NCBI GenBank assembly: GCA_034190875.2
Contig: CM067344.1
Coordinates: forward strand, 69,482,527-69,546,526
DNA from: Urechis unicinctus
Lineage: Eukaryota > Annelida > Polychaeta > Xenopneusta > Urechidae
Direction: 5' to 3'
Length of the DNA: 64,000 bases
Position 1 is the first letter of the stretch. Every line of letters begins with the position of its first letter. This document shows, in pieces, positions 45,286-56,589 of this stretch. Under the pieces are notes generated by a model. It was given only the letters and a program-made list of their open reading frames with translations, made no database searches and was not told the origin of the DNA. The position numbers and the translations under genes were made by a program.

Positions 45286-46459
45286 TCAGCGAGAGGTTTG
45301 GTCCTTACTGGTGTTGGTAGAGCGAAAATTTTGGCGAGGTGGGGCGGTAAAACGTTGATTTGAGATGGAGGGGCGTGGTCTAAAGGCAGAGTTGGCGTTG
45401 TTGCTTTGAGGGGTGTGTGGGGGATAAAGCTGTCGTCGGGTGTGACATGGGTAGAAGGCTGGGTGGTTCCTATTGCACCTGGGGCAGGAGTGGTTGAACG
45501 GGCACTGGGGGTTGACGCACCTTTGATTGGCCGAATGGTAGGCAAAACAGTGACCGATTGGCACTCTACTGTTGGAGTTAGCGGCATGTGAACGAAATGA
45601 ATGAGTGGGACGGGTGGGTTGGGCGAGAGCGGCATGTGGGGAGGGGAGGGAGGCAGAAAGTTGGAGGTCAATGCGTATGGCCGACCAAGAACAGAGGGAG
45701 TATTCCCTGTCTTCACGGAATTTTTGGTCATACATGAGCCAGTTATGGCCTTTGTGCATGAGAGATTTGATGATTTTACCATAAGAGAGAAGGTCATTGA
45801 GTTGTTCAGGGTGCTTGAGGACATATATGGCCAAAAAATCGTCCCAAGCAGAGCACCACTCGGTTTCAGACAGAGGTTTGTTTTTTTGGGGAAGAAAATT
45901 GAGAGAAGGTGCACTGCCAGGGCCCGTAAGGGACATGGAGTAGCCAGGCTCCATGTCAGGTGCAAGAATAGAGCGGAAATCGACAAATTTGTCATTCCAA
46001 ATTTTGTTCCGAATTGCTTCTGGAAGGTTGGAGCCAGCCACAACTCCGCCTGAGAAAAGGACGGATCTCTCAACAGATTGTTCGTGAGAGTCAAAAGACT
46101 CACCAATAGATGAGGCACAGTCGTTTAGAGCAGCAGCGTCAAGGTATGGGGGAGCGGTTGACGAAGATGGGGGAGCCGTTGACGATGGAGGCTGTTTCAC
46201 GAGTTGACCCACTATGTTAACAAGGCCTGCCACAGTGTCCTGAAGAGATTTGACCTGGTCAGCAAGTGAGAGGTCCGGCTCTGCCAATGGGGCAGAAGTA
46301 GGCAGGGTAGTGGCAGGTGGTTGGAAAGTGATCGGTGACCGACATGTTCTCTCTGAGTCTTGCAGGTGTCTTTTTGGAACGAGTGGGGCGAGGCTCGACT
46401 TGTGCTCGGATAGTGGCTGCCGGTTTGTTGGCTACTCGCTGGCGTTTAGCTGATGGCAT
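45286..46459 (-). pseudogene. DIRS gag-like protein, frameshifted near its start
   Basis: An ATG at 46457-46459 opens a basic segment (MPSAKRQRVANKPAATIR) whose frame is closed at 46259-46261. The main frame (to 45286) becomes readable from about 46340, so one frame change separates them. The main part has a Ser/Pro-rich head, a helical middle (NLPEAIRNKIWNDKFVDF) and a C-terminal Cys/His cluster (CFAYHSANQRC, CPFNHSCPRC, HPAFYPC) typical for DIRS gag. It probably binds element RNA. Its 3' end overlaps the start of the reverse transcriptase frame. Confidence 0.75.
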
Positions 46460-46550
46460 CTTTTTGGTTGCTGAAAACAAGCACGAGGGAAAGTAATATT
46501 GCCAGAGATGAGGCACCTGTGGGGCGGCTAAAAGAAAATGAATAAAGTCA

Positions 46551-47167
46551 CAGCCGTGCCAAGCTAGAAAAATGAAAGCTGTTAAGTATAACCGCAGTAC
46601 AGTTATGTATGGCAGCAGCCGTGCCAAGTTAGATAAATGAAAGCTGTTAAGTATAACCGCAGTACAGTTATGTATGGCAGCAGCCGTGCCAAGTTAGATA
46701 AATGAAAGCTGTTAAGTATAACCGCAGTACAGTTATGTATGGCAGCAGCCGTGCCAAGCTAGAAAAATGAAAGCTGTTAAGTATAACCGCAGTACAGTTA
46801 TGTATGGCAGCAGCCGTGCCAAGTTAGATAAATGAAAGCTGTTAAGTATAACAGCAGTACAGTTATGTATGGCAGCAGCCGTGCCAAGCCAGAAAAATGA
46901 AAGCTGTTAAGTATAACAGCAGTACAGTTATGTATGGCAGCAGCCGTGCCAAGCCAGAAAAATTAAAGCTGTTAAGTATAACAGCAGTACAGTTATGTAT
47001 GGCAGCAGCCGTGCCAAGCCAGAAAAATGAAAGCTGTTAAGTATAACAGCAGTACAGTTATGTATGGCAGCAGCCGTGCCAAGCCAGAAAAATGAAAGCT
47101 GTTAAGTATAACAGCAGTACAGTTATGTATGGCAGCAGCAGTGCCAAGCCAGAAAAATTAAAGCTGT
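46551..47167. repeat. tandem array in the DIRS leader, 65-bp unit, about 10 copies
   Basis: Unit cagccgtgccaagttagata plus aatgaaagctgttaagtata plus accgcagtacagttatgtat and ggcag. The word gtgccaag recurs every 65 bp from 46556 to 47141. Variants (ccgcag or cagcag, ttagat or ccagaa) are shared by neighbours, showing spread of units along the array. It lies just upstream of gag. Confidence 0.9.
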
Positions 47168-47240
47168 AGGTTGTTGGTGCAGCGTGAACAAACTGGCCTA
47201 GAGGATAGGCAATACACGTTTCCATGGTGACGGGGTGGTT

Positions 47241-47516
47241 CTATTTTTCCTTTACATAATTGAACAAATCATAACGTGCTTTACGTTGTACGAGGATAAG
47301 AGTCCTGGCAAGTTCGGTTAAGCGGTCCGCCAGTGTGAGGGGCGAGTTCCTGCAGCCAGGTCGTTGGAACCTAACATAAAATCGGGGTGGCAATGGCCCA
47401 CAGGGATGATGGCAGGGTGAAGGAAGTGATTTGCAGGCCTTAGGAGCCAGCTTAGATGATGTCATGAACTTTGCGGCTGACCTTGCGCTGTAGGTCATTG
47501 GTGTGGGGCGCTCCAC
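47241..47516 (-). CDS. unassigned open frame in the DIRS 5' leader
   Basis: 91 codons, ending LTELARTLILVQRKARYDLF and a short Lys-rich tail. Composition is protein-like (amphipathic end) and it lies upstream of gag in the same orientation. I recognise no family. It could be a short leader protein, a remnant of gag or chance. Confidence 0.25.
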   Translation of the reverse strand: MERPTPMTYSARSAAKFMTSSKLAPKACKSLPSPCHHPCGPLPPRFYVRFQRPGCRNSPLTLADRLTELARTLILVQRKARYDLFNYVKEK

Positions 47517-48219
47517 GAAATGTGGTCGTAAAATCTAAACAAAACTATGGCTTTATAACATTCCGAGAGGCTGCATGACGAAAACTGAAAATATATAAAG
47601 AAAGCAGCTGGTAGCGTGGAAGTCAGAGGGTGCAAAGATCGCCCCGCTCCCTAAATCAATGGCGAGCGCACTAGCGCAAGTGAGACATGTAACTAATGGC
47701 GGTGAAAACATTAACAAGTAATGGTGATGCGGAGTGGGTCGTCAACAAAGGCACGACCATAAAATCAAACCAAGTCATGTGCAACGTTTTCCGCTACGTT
47801 AAGGCTTGATTCAAAGTAGCCAAGCAGATAATTGTGTTTATCCAATGGCAAACGGAACAAAGAGGCAAATTTACATAATAATGGCTGAGCGCTCGCCGTG
47901 CTGAACTCGCGGCAATTACCGATGAGCGCTTAAAACTGAGTTAAATTCATTGTGTGACGCAGGTTATAGATTAATTCTGAAGTGCTCAAAACAAAAACCA
48001 ATTACCTTAGTGCGTTCAATATGATGCGGAAAGGAAACTCAAGTAGTAATAAACTGGTAAAAGTTGGTTGAAGTCAAGATTGAAAAGACCAAGGCGACGC
48101 TGATCGCGTGATTCGTTGGTAATAAAAAAAATGCGGGGAGCCCTCTTCCCGTTGCAAGGGAAAACCGGATACGGGCGCCTCGTATCCTCCACAAAAAGCG
48201 GCTGGGGGGTTGCTCCCCC

Positions 48220-50083
48220 CCCCAACCTATGTATTTGGTGGTATGGGTGGCCCCCACTACTACAGTGCTTATGTGTCAGGTTTACCTTCTGGCTTCTCCC
48301 CCAGCTCGCCTCCTATGCACCCTTCTCATGGATATCCATTCGCATGGCCAGGCCACCCAGCTATACCATGGGGAGGTCCAGGGTATTATGGGGCTTGGCA
48401 ATACAACCGAGGTGTTGCAGAACGAGGGGCACGATGGGGTAACGGTCAGGTGGGCACTCCACCAAGGATAGGTGTTAGTCAAGAAAATCTCCATACACAA
48501 GTTCAGCCAGGCACTGGATCACAGCCTGCCAACGCTCAGTCTTGTGGCCCACCTACTCCCTGGGACATGCCGCCAGTTGTGGGCCAATCAGTTTGGCCAT
48601 CTTCATGCATGAACAGGTCTGATCCCAATTGTGACAGAGAGGGCGGCTTGGGTGTGGTTGTTAGAAATATGGGAAGGCCCCCTGGGCTAGGTTTCCAATC
48701 AGATAGCAATGTCCCAATGACGGGACAAATTCGTAGGGAACAAAAAAGTGCACCAACGTTTGATGGAAAATCTAGTTTTAGAGATTACCATGCTCAGTTT
48801 GAACTACTTTCAAAAATGAATGGTTGGTCTTCTCAGGAATGTGCCCTTGAATTGGCCACAAGCCTGCAGGGTCAGGCTCAGGGTGCACTTAGCGACCTCG
48901 AAATGTCACAAAAGACTGATTACCAGATCCTGACTCGCACACTCATGTCAGGTTTGAACCAGATAACCAGGCAGAAGTCTACAAAGCTCAGTTGAAGTGC
49001 AGGGTCAGGCATAGGACAGAGCCACTCAGTGAGCTCGTACAGGATATTAAAAGGATGGTTAGGCTCGCCTATCCTACACCATCGAGTGAGGTTAGGCTTC
49101 ATGGATTCACTGAGGGATGCAAACATGGAACTGTTCATATTTCAGTCCAAACCTAGCAGCTTAGATGATGCTCTGAAGTCAGCCTTGGAGTATGAGGCCT
49201 TTGTTGAAGGCAGCGCCTATATGACGGGATCTAGCAAATCAGACAATGTTAGGTCCCTGAGATAAGAGCTTGACAGACCATCTCGGGATGATTCCATGAA
49301 GGATGATTCCATGAAGGCTGAGTTCGTAAAGATGCAGACCCAGTTAGCTCAAATGTCTTCAGATATAAAGAAACAGGGGACTAGGTTTCGCAGAAAAGAG
49401 CAGAAAAGTGCTCACATGGGCAGGGGTGACGGAAGCTGTCAATGTTGTGGGAAACAAGGCCACATCAAAGCCAATTGTTACAAGCGGCATAATGATGAAG
49501 ACGGGGAAAAGATGAAGCATGGTGAGAACCTAGCTAGTAGCCCAAGTTGGAACCCAGAATCCCCCGCAATAGGGAAACTAAGAGATGCTGCAACAGAGGA
49601 CCACGTTGCAGCAGAGGGAGTTCCTAAGGTACCTGTTGAAAATGGAGGTATTGATAGCTTGTTTTTGACAGTTTCAGTATTTGGGATTCTTGTTGACTGT
49701 CTGATTGACACGGGGTTGACAATTACAGTGATACACCCGAATAAGTACCAGGTCATATCAGAAACGTTGAGGCCACAACTCCAGCCTTTAGCAACTAAGG
49801 TTAAATCCGCTGATGGGGGCCTGCTCCATGCACAGGGAAGAGCAGTTATGCCATTTCAGGTTGGGAGCCAGGTTATGAGCCATTCTGTAGTAATAGCTGA
49901 CATTGGGGCTCCTGGGATACTAGGGATGGATTTCCTGCATACTCATAATGGGGTATTGGATGCCAGGAAGGGCATATTGACTTTAGGTCATTGCCAGAGT
50001 AGATGTAAAAGGGAATCGGTTGTTAAGGATTCCATATACCGGGTCTCGTTAATAGAGACCACTGTTGCTCCATCCCATAGTTA
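48220..50083 (+). pseudogene. LTR element gag-protease region, frameshifted
   Basis: The Gly/Pro/Tyr-rich gag segment is followed by a capsid-like piece (FDGKSSFRDYHAQFEL). The frame changes near 48950, again near 49085 (LRDANMELFIFQSKP in another frame), and a TAA stands at 49263. From 49296 the frame is open again. It holds a zinc knuckle CX2CX4HX4C (CQCCGKQGHIKANC, near 49438) and a retropepsin-type protease with LIDTG near 49705 and ILGMDF near 49918. Known roles: gag builds the particle, the protease matures it. The frame ends at the stop 50082-50084 with no polymerase after it. Confidence 0.75.
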
Positions 50084-50114
50084 GAAAATTCAGTCGGGCC
50101 ATATTGACGGCCAC

Positions 50115-50384
50115 ATGGGTAAAGAACTGATGGAGAACAACTGCGAAAAGTGCAACCTGCAATGGCCCAGCAAGCGGGCCTTGCGGTTCCACAAGGCCAG
50201 AGTTCATGGGGAGAATATGTCCTGTTGTCATGGATGTGACTTCCGTCTTCCCCTTGGAGAAGGAAAGAAAATGCAAAGGCATGTCGCCAGACATCATCCG
50301 AGGGACGAGTCGGCTATACACCTTCAGAAGGGCAGTCACAGGATGCGCCTGGAAGTAAGGAGGAGTGTAAGCCGATTGGGTTAG
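50115..50384 (+). CDS. two C2H2 zinc fingers near the 3' end of the LTR element
   Basis: 89-residue open frame with CEKCNLQWPSKRALRFHKARVH (CX2CX12HX4H) written across about 50142-50207 and a second finger starting CCHGCDF and ending RHVARHH. It directly follows the protease stop, where polymerase would be expected. The fingers could bind nucleic acid or target chromatin (inference). It may be the surviving end of a longer polyprotein. Confidence 0.5.
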   Translation: MGKELMENNCEKCNLQWPSKRALRFHKARVHGENMSCCHGCDFRLPLGEGKKMQRHVARHHPRDESAIHLQKGSHRMRLEVRRSVSRLG

Positions 50385-50870
50385 GAAGCTCAAATGCCAA
50401 CAAGCAAGTCATGAATCAAGAAATGAAGACTAATAAGTCAGAAAGTCATATAGTGCCATCCTTGACCCATCGATTGTCCACTGCCGTTTCACGCGGATTC
50501 TGGCGGGAGGCTAGGAGGCTGAACCCCCAACTTCCACGAGGACTCCGCAGGAGCCACCCTCCGCACAGAAAGGGGCACCTTACCCAACGGAACTATGTAC
50601 GAGCTGCAGTCGACCTGGATCCCTGACCCTGAGATGAGGACAAAAAGAACCAAGTCTACTCAGACAAGTGATTTTCTTCTTTGATTTATTTTGTTTTGTA
50701 TTGGTCATTTTGGTTTCTCAGGTATTTTGCTATGTAACCAGGTTGTGTTCATGTTTTACTACTGCAGGGTACGTAACTTTTATATCATACTTGTCAAAAG
50801 TATTTTTGGTACGCATATATTTTCATATTGTTTTGTATTGTCAGTAATGTCTGTTTGGGACAAACAGGTT

Positions 50871-50887
50871 TTAAAGGGAGGGAAGTA
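50871..50887 (+). promoter_or_regulatory. polypurine tract
   Basis: aaagggagggaagta lies immediately before the 3' LTR. Reverse transcription of LTR elements starts plus-strand synthesis at such a tract. Confidence 0.75.
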
Positions 50888-52211
50888 TGACGCACAAGGT
50901 TTTCGTCATATTTGGGATTACCGTTCGTGTGGCTGTACCTGCGTTTTAATGATTTATGTATTTTTATTGGCAAAGGTTCATCGGTGGGTTTCTTTGTGTA
51001 TTTCGCTATTTAATGTGTTTTGCCAACTTATTCTATTGTTTTGATTGTTATGACTTTAATATTTATCGTTTGTAATGGTGTGGTCACGTGACCAACTTTA
51101 ACTGTATTTAATCTGGGGCATGAGCCCGTCAGAGTTAGTTCCGATTAGTCGGTCTCCGAGCAAGTCGGACAAATCTCACCAGCTGACCCGAGAAAGTCGG
51201 ACGATCCAAGCGTTAGTTATTCTGATTAGTCGGGATAATATTAATATTGCTTGAGGTAAGTACCATTTGTGGTACTGAAGTTGTGGGTGCTGTAGCTCGT
51301 AAAAGATTCCGATTAGTCGGTCTCCGAGCAAGTCGGAGAAGCCTCACCAGATTCCGATTAGTCGGTCTCCGAGCAAGTTGGAGAAGCCTCATCAACTAAT
51401 CCGAGAAAGTCGGACAATCTAAGCGTTAGTCATTCTGATTAGTCGGGATAACATTGCTTGTGGTAAGTACCATCTGTGGTACTGAAGTTGTGGGTGCCGT
51501 TGCTCGTAATAGCTGCGGTTTGGACCAGTGACATGTATTTGTTTAGTTATCGGGTTTTGGCGCCCAACTCAAGAGGGCGTCGTTAGCTGGATCGCTGGTG
51601 TCGGGGTGTCGTTGTTTTTAATTTGTATGCTCGTCCTGTTAATTTGTATTGTTAGTGTTCGGGTTTTGGCGCTCTAATCTAGAGGGCGTCGTTAGTTTGA
51701 TCGATGGTGTCGGGGTGTCGTTGTGAATCTGTATTGTTTAGTTTTCGGGTTTTGGCGCCCTAATCTAGAGGGCGCCGTTGGCTTGATCGCTGGTGTCGGG
51801 GTGTCGTTGTGAATCTGTATTGTTTAGTGTTCGGGTTTTGGCGCCCTAATCTAGAGGGCGCCGTTGGCTTGATCGCTGGTGTCGGGCAGTCATTGCTTTT
51901 GATATTTGCATTCTTGCCCTGTATGTTTATATTTGTGTAGTGTCCTGTTTCGCCGCCCGAATCTAGGGGGCGTCGTTAACTCGGTCGCTGTGTCGCGATT
52001 TTGTTGGAATCGGTCGTTATTAACTTGTGCAGTATTAGAAGTTAATAAAACTTGTTTTTACACTAAATGTCACGGTTCTTTCACTCGGCTGAACTATTCA
52101 CGGTCGTTCACTTGTTTAAGGTTAAGTTTGGTTGCAAACTAGATTAAAGAAATCCACGGTATATACTGGGCGCTGCAATAACGCCAGCAATCGGTCAGGG
52201 TTCACGCTACA
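50888..52211 (+). repeat. 3' long terminal repeat
   Basis: 1,324 bp, 187 bp longer than the 5' copy. The extra length comes from additional internal units of the ggtctccgagcaagt block (near 51300-51400) and of the ggcgccctaatctagagggc block (near 51540-51860). Confidence 0.88.
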
Positions 52212-52216
52212 TTCAT

Positions 52217-53769
52217 ACAAAGATCCTAACCAGTTTTGCGGAACGAACACCCGTTTAATCAATTAGATGTTCATGGGTACATGGGAGAACTTGGCGAACT
52301 GAATTGGCCGTTTAATGACGAAGTTATCATGGATTTTAAATTTTTGGCAACCACAATTTAACTAATTTTCATCAGCATCGAACGTATATTGATAATTGTA
52401 TAAGCGATCGAATTTATTAAAGAAATCATGCTGTCCAGGGCCATGATAAGTTGACAATATTTTGGCTAACTCAAGGATGAGCTTTGTGCATTAATTAAAC
52501 ATTACTGCGGTGTACCATACTTCACCGCATGCAGTGAGACGAGCAGAGAACAGCAGCGACCTTTGTACAGCATGATATGTAGGCTGCTGTTAACAATCCA
52601 TTGAAAACCCAGCAGAAATGACACCCGCTGTACTTTATGGCAGCATGTTAGCAGGTTAAAGGCTGTCAGCATGTGGGAGACCAGCCTACTCCCGACTTGT
52701 TGGGACGCTGTGATCTGTCATGTCCGCGCTGTGGTTTATATAGAAAATAAGATTGTCTTGGGGTGGAGTGCCTATCCTGGTATGTACCGGCTCTCTGGGT
52801 CGGCACTGCACGTCGAGGTGTTATGACAAATGCTTTATAAAAAATATTTTCATCTTAGCGTGCAGTTAAAATTATAATTCTAAAATCCCAGTACGCGCGA
52901 AATCACAAACCTCGATGCGATGCACAGGGAGATTATCCCTCTGGTCAAGCTTACATGCACCTTTTTACCCAGATAATTAGCACTTGCTGACCCAATGATT
53001 GTGGGTACAGTGAGTGAGTCGCATACATTTTTAAACATGTGGTAGAATGAATCTAGCAATGCTAATGGTGAAAGGTTAATCAAAATTGTGCATACGATTC
53101 TGTGAATCGACGTTTTACTTAAAAAGAGAGCAACTTCACGTATTGAGCAAATATTGACATAGGACTAGTAGGGACATAACCATAGTAGATCTCGCGAGGC
53201 GGTAAATCACCTGGGTATCACCGCAGGTTAAAGGGCAGGTTTGATAAGAGGTATCCAATAACTCGTAATTGACGAAGTGAGTGAATCAAGGTTCTCAAAG
53301 TGGTTATCTCAATATTGCAGAAGTTGCATCGATGTGATATTGATATCCAGACAGCAATTTGTAGACGAGCCCGGAGCAACACAATGCGCTACACAGGTCT
53401 TAAACCGCGAAAACAATCAAAACTTCACATCATTTCCAAAGAGATTTAGAAATGTTTCTAACTTTGATAGCTGTGTAGTGAGAAGGTAGAATATCGCCCA
53501 TACGCCTAAGGTACAAGAAGCACGTCGAAAAACTTCTTGACAATATTGACAATATTTCCGACGCATACTGCAGACGCATGTTGACTGGAATAATATTTGT
53601 TTTCCATGGATTATTATTTCTCTCCTGTTATCCACAGGTAGAGGCATACTTATACCCGGGAACAATATAGGTTGCTATGTAAATCTGGGAACATTTTTGG
53701 AATACGGAAGCAAACCTAGAGATCCTTGTGTTCATATTTCGCGCAGTGTAAAATGAGGCTGTATTCAAT
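52217..53769. other. no gene seen
   Basis: 1.55 kb right of the LTR element. Short open frames only; no splice-supported exons, no recognisable repeat. Confidence 0.4.
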
Positions 53770-53774
53770 TAGTT

Positions 53775-54125
53775 CACACACCTCAGACGTACACACACCC
53801 CAGATGTACACACGCACACCCTCGACGCACACACATACCCTAGACACACACTCACCCTAGACGCACACACACCCCAGATACGCACACCGTACACGCACAC
53901 ACACCCCAGACATACACACCGCAGACGCCCACACACCACAGACACACACACCGCAGACGTACACACACCGCAGAAGCACACACACACCCCAGACATACAC
54001 ACCGCAGACGCCCACACACCCCAGACACACACACACACCGCAGACGTACACACACCGCAGAAGCACACACACACCGCAGACGTACACACACCGCAGACAC
54101 ACACACCGCAGACGTACACACACCT
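53775..54125. repeat. AC-rich minisatellite
   Basis: Irregular units of cacacaccgcagacgtacac type, mixed with ccccagacatacacac and ccgcagaagcacac variants. All minus-strand frames through it are Cys/Val-rich repeats and are artefacts. Confidence 0.85.
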
Positions 54126-55110
54126 CAAACGAACACTGCGTCAGAGGCCCTTGAAGAGTTCCGCAGACAATGCGCTGAAGCGCTTGCAGTGCCTGCTCCG
54201 CCCGTGCTTGCACCAAGCCTGCACTCGGAAAGAAAAAGCCAGTGCCTGTGCAACGGCTTGCTTTCAAAAAGGTAAAATGGAACATGAAGAATTTCCTCAG
54301 GAGTTGGGTTATTGATGACTCAGAGGAATACCAATTTGGTAAGGACACTCTGACTTAAAAGGTGTGCATAGCCAAATACGAACGAGCTTGGCTCTGTGAT
54401 TAACCAGCTTGAGGGAATCAATTTTCAGCTTGCTCTTAGGGTTAAGCTCATGAAGGAAATCGGGGAAGGCGTTAATGAATATATTGAGCCCGTCTTTCAG
54501 CACGCTCAAGAGGCACTAGTCACCCCCGACGAGGTCATGAAAAGGGCAAACGCGGTCGTCCAAGAAAGTTTGAAAAAGTGGAATATCAAAGGGTCAGGCT
54601 GGTATTTGAAAACTTTATGGCTTGACGTCTCTCGCTACCTGCCTCTCAAGGGGGCTCATACACTGAGCTGCCTTCCGAACTAAAAAATAATAAGGCAATA
54701 ATCAACGTGAGGAACAGGAATGATAACTGCCTGAGATGGTCAATTCGCTCTGCCTTACACCCGGCGGCAAAAGACCCCCAAAGAATATCAAAGTACGACA
54801 AGAACAAAGGCCTAGATTTCGCAGGCATCGACGCCCCAATCCCTATATCCAAGGTTGGCAAGGTCGAGAACTAGCCAACCTAGGTCAACCTAGCCTTGAA
54901 TGTATTCGGGTGGGATAAGGGTGGGATAGTACACTTTATAAGCAAACAGCAACGTTTTCCTATAACGAAGGAACGTGCATAATAATCCAGCGAGCTACAT
55001 CCAGTACCTGGACACAAACAACCTGTATGACTAGACGATGAGTCAGCCCCCACCCATTGGGGCGATTGAGTGCGTGGACCAGCACTGGAAATGTAAATAG
55101 TCAGAACGAC
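54126..55110 (+). pseudogene. Polinton-type protein-primed family B DNA polymerase, fragments
   Basis: An N-terminal-region piece lies at 54396-54650 (QLEGINFQLALRVKLMKEI, GSGWYLKTLWLD), continuing after a frame change near 54650 (AIINVRNRNDNCLRWSIR, then VFGWDKGG near 54895) with stops near 54870 and 54880. After a large deletion a motif A-like segment YLDTNNLY appears near 55000, followed by a stop. In intact relatives these parts are separated by several hundred residues. The piece upstream (54126-54360) contains KKVKWNMKNFLRSW and may belong to the same frame. Known role: replication of the element's DNA with a protein primer. Dead here. Confidence 0.65.
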
Positions 55111-55179
55111 TAGTAGACTGCTTTGACGAACCTCCCATCCTTAATGTAAAGATGTGCATCCATTACAACATACATACAG

Positions 55180-56541
55180 ACGTTCATTCTCCAAGAGCGT
55201 GCCACTACCATGTAGTTGGTCGTCGTCACTCATCTTCAAGTCGAGCCACAGGGCATACTTGCTGGTTAGGTACTCTCATAGGCACACGTCCGCCAATGCC
55301 AGGTCTTTTGCAGCTATTGCCACTATGGTGCCTCGTTTACTCGTTGCCGCAAAGGCCTTCTTCGCCTCATCCCACTGCTGGGTTGCAGAATGACTCTGTC
55401 TTCCTGGCAAATGAGGCATTGGCTTGGTCTTCAAAGAGCAGTAGGATGCCCTTCATGCTCTGGGCCGGTACGTTCAGGTTGATGTTCCACAGTGTGTCAC
55501 TTTTAATGCATGCAAGCTTCCTGTCGGAGCACGCACTCATACAGAATCGCGAGCCGACCTGTGTACTGGTTGCGGATCATGCGGGCCAGCTTTGGTTGGG
55601 TAACCTTGTAAAACTCTAAGGAGTGCCATCGATTGTGTAGCTGGCGTCGGTGTTACCTGTTGAGTGAATCACACCGCTGTAGTCGTTAAATGTGAGCTCG
55701 TATTCCAGTCTGTCACCAAGCGCACTCTGGTAGAATGGCATGTGGATCTCGAGGAGTTCAAAATGCAGAGGGATAAAAAATCAGTTACCATAGGCATCGG
55801 CTAATGCCTTGTCTTCTGCCTCGGTCTCGTCCTTGTCTCCTGTCCCCACTCGTATCTTAGTCACATTTCCGTTATCTGATGTGTCAATGTCTTTAACTTT
55901 ATTTTCTAGGCTTTTCTTATATTGATGCTCCCTCGTTTTTGTACTGTTACTTTGCTGCCTGTGGATGCTGGAGTAGATATGCTTATTTGGTTTATTAAAT
56001 TTCAACAATGAAGCTCCCTGGTAATCTCGCGGTCTGAATCTTGTCCCTGACTAGTTGATATCCCTTAATTTATATGCGTGGACAGGTTATATAGTCCCCC
56101 GGGAGTTCGATTTCCCAGAGGACTTTGACCAACCCACGCTATTGGCGGGCCATATCGTGCTGATAATAAATGGGGGTTGCAGGTGGTAAGTTTAGATAGA
56201 ATAGCATTATAACAAATGCCCTGTTACTGGGCATTAGCTCTCTCCTGTGCAGCCTTCCATAGGTCGCCGTAACAGTGGTACACATCGCTGTCATCGATTG
56301 ACATGCCCTCTTGCTTAACCACAGCATGCCCCAGTTTTGTATAACGCTGATTGTAAAGGCTAGCTGGGCTGTCCCCGCGACAATCTGCACCCAGGTTGGG
56401 GAAGTGGACCAACAGTTGTTGGTTCTGGTCAATGGTGCTTTGGTTGTTTGTAATAACCACAGACTGCGGCACTCCCTTTACCACGAGGGGCTCGCATATC
56501 CTGCGATATGGATTTTGCTTGCGGCCATAAGTACTCGTCAT
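55180..56541 (-). pseudogene. capsid-like protein of the Polinton remains, fragmented
   Basis: The N-terminal frame 56541-56224 contains a start ATG, SVVITNNQSTIDQNQQLL and SIDDSDVYHCYGDLW. A middle piece at 55850-55640 has LEIHMPFYQSALGDRLEYE. A C-terminal piece at 55620-55190 has KLARMIRNQYTGRLAILYE and SDTLWNINLNVPAQSMKG, ending near YALWLDLKMSDDD. Frames change at least three times; a stop and foreign-looking sequence separate the first and second pieces. I recognise the family as one carried by invertebrate Polintons and probably the double-jelly-roll capsid protein (medium certainty). It runs tail to tail with the polymerase fragment. Confidence 0.55.
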
Positions 56542-56589
56542 GTTGAACTATTACGAATGTATCTTTAATACAATCAAATCGTGCATTTG

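Larger units (their letters stand above)
42187..48219 (-). mobile_element. DIRS-type tyrosine-recombinase retrotransposon nested in the LTR element
   Basis: Minus-strand order from 48.2 kb downward: leader with a tandem array, gag-like frame, reverse transcriptase/RNase H, tyrosine recombinase, structured 3' region. This order and the recombinase replace integrase and protease, the hallmark of DIRS elements. Ends were placed where the host gag frame stops and resumes (about 42187 and 48219); the exact ends and the split or inverted terminal repeats of the class were not resolved. Confidence 0.85.
40546..52211 (+). mobile_element. LTR retrotransposon without pol, with a nested DIRS element
   Basis: Two direct LTRs (40546-41682 and 50888-52211), each starting TGACGCACAAGG and ending CACGCTACA. 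Flanked by ttcat at 40540-40544 and 52212-52216, a likely 5-bp target duplication, leaving one ambiguous base at the left end. Inside: primer binding site, gag broken by a stop and frame changes, a zinc knuckle, an aspartic protease, two C2H2 fingers and a polypurine tract. No reverse transcriptase, RNase H or integrase is present on the plus strand, so it is non-autonomous. A DIRS element on the opposite strand sits inside gag. Gag and protease style suggests the Ty3/gypsy group (inference). Confidence 0.85.

Noticed and set aside
45138-46118. 326-codon minus-strand frame overlapping DIRS gag
   Set aside because: Most of it is a shadow of the gag frame; only its last part (about 45230 downward) belongs to the reverse transcriptase frame.
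53769-54348. Cys/Val-rich frames that resemble cysteine-rich peptides
   Set aside because: They are translations of the AC-rich minisatellite in several frames; no signal peptide or cysteine framework is seen.
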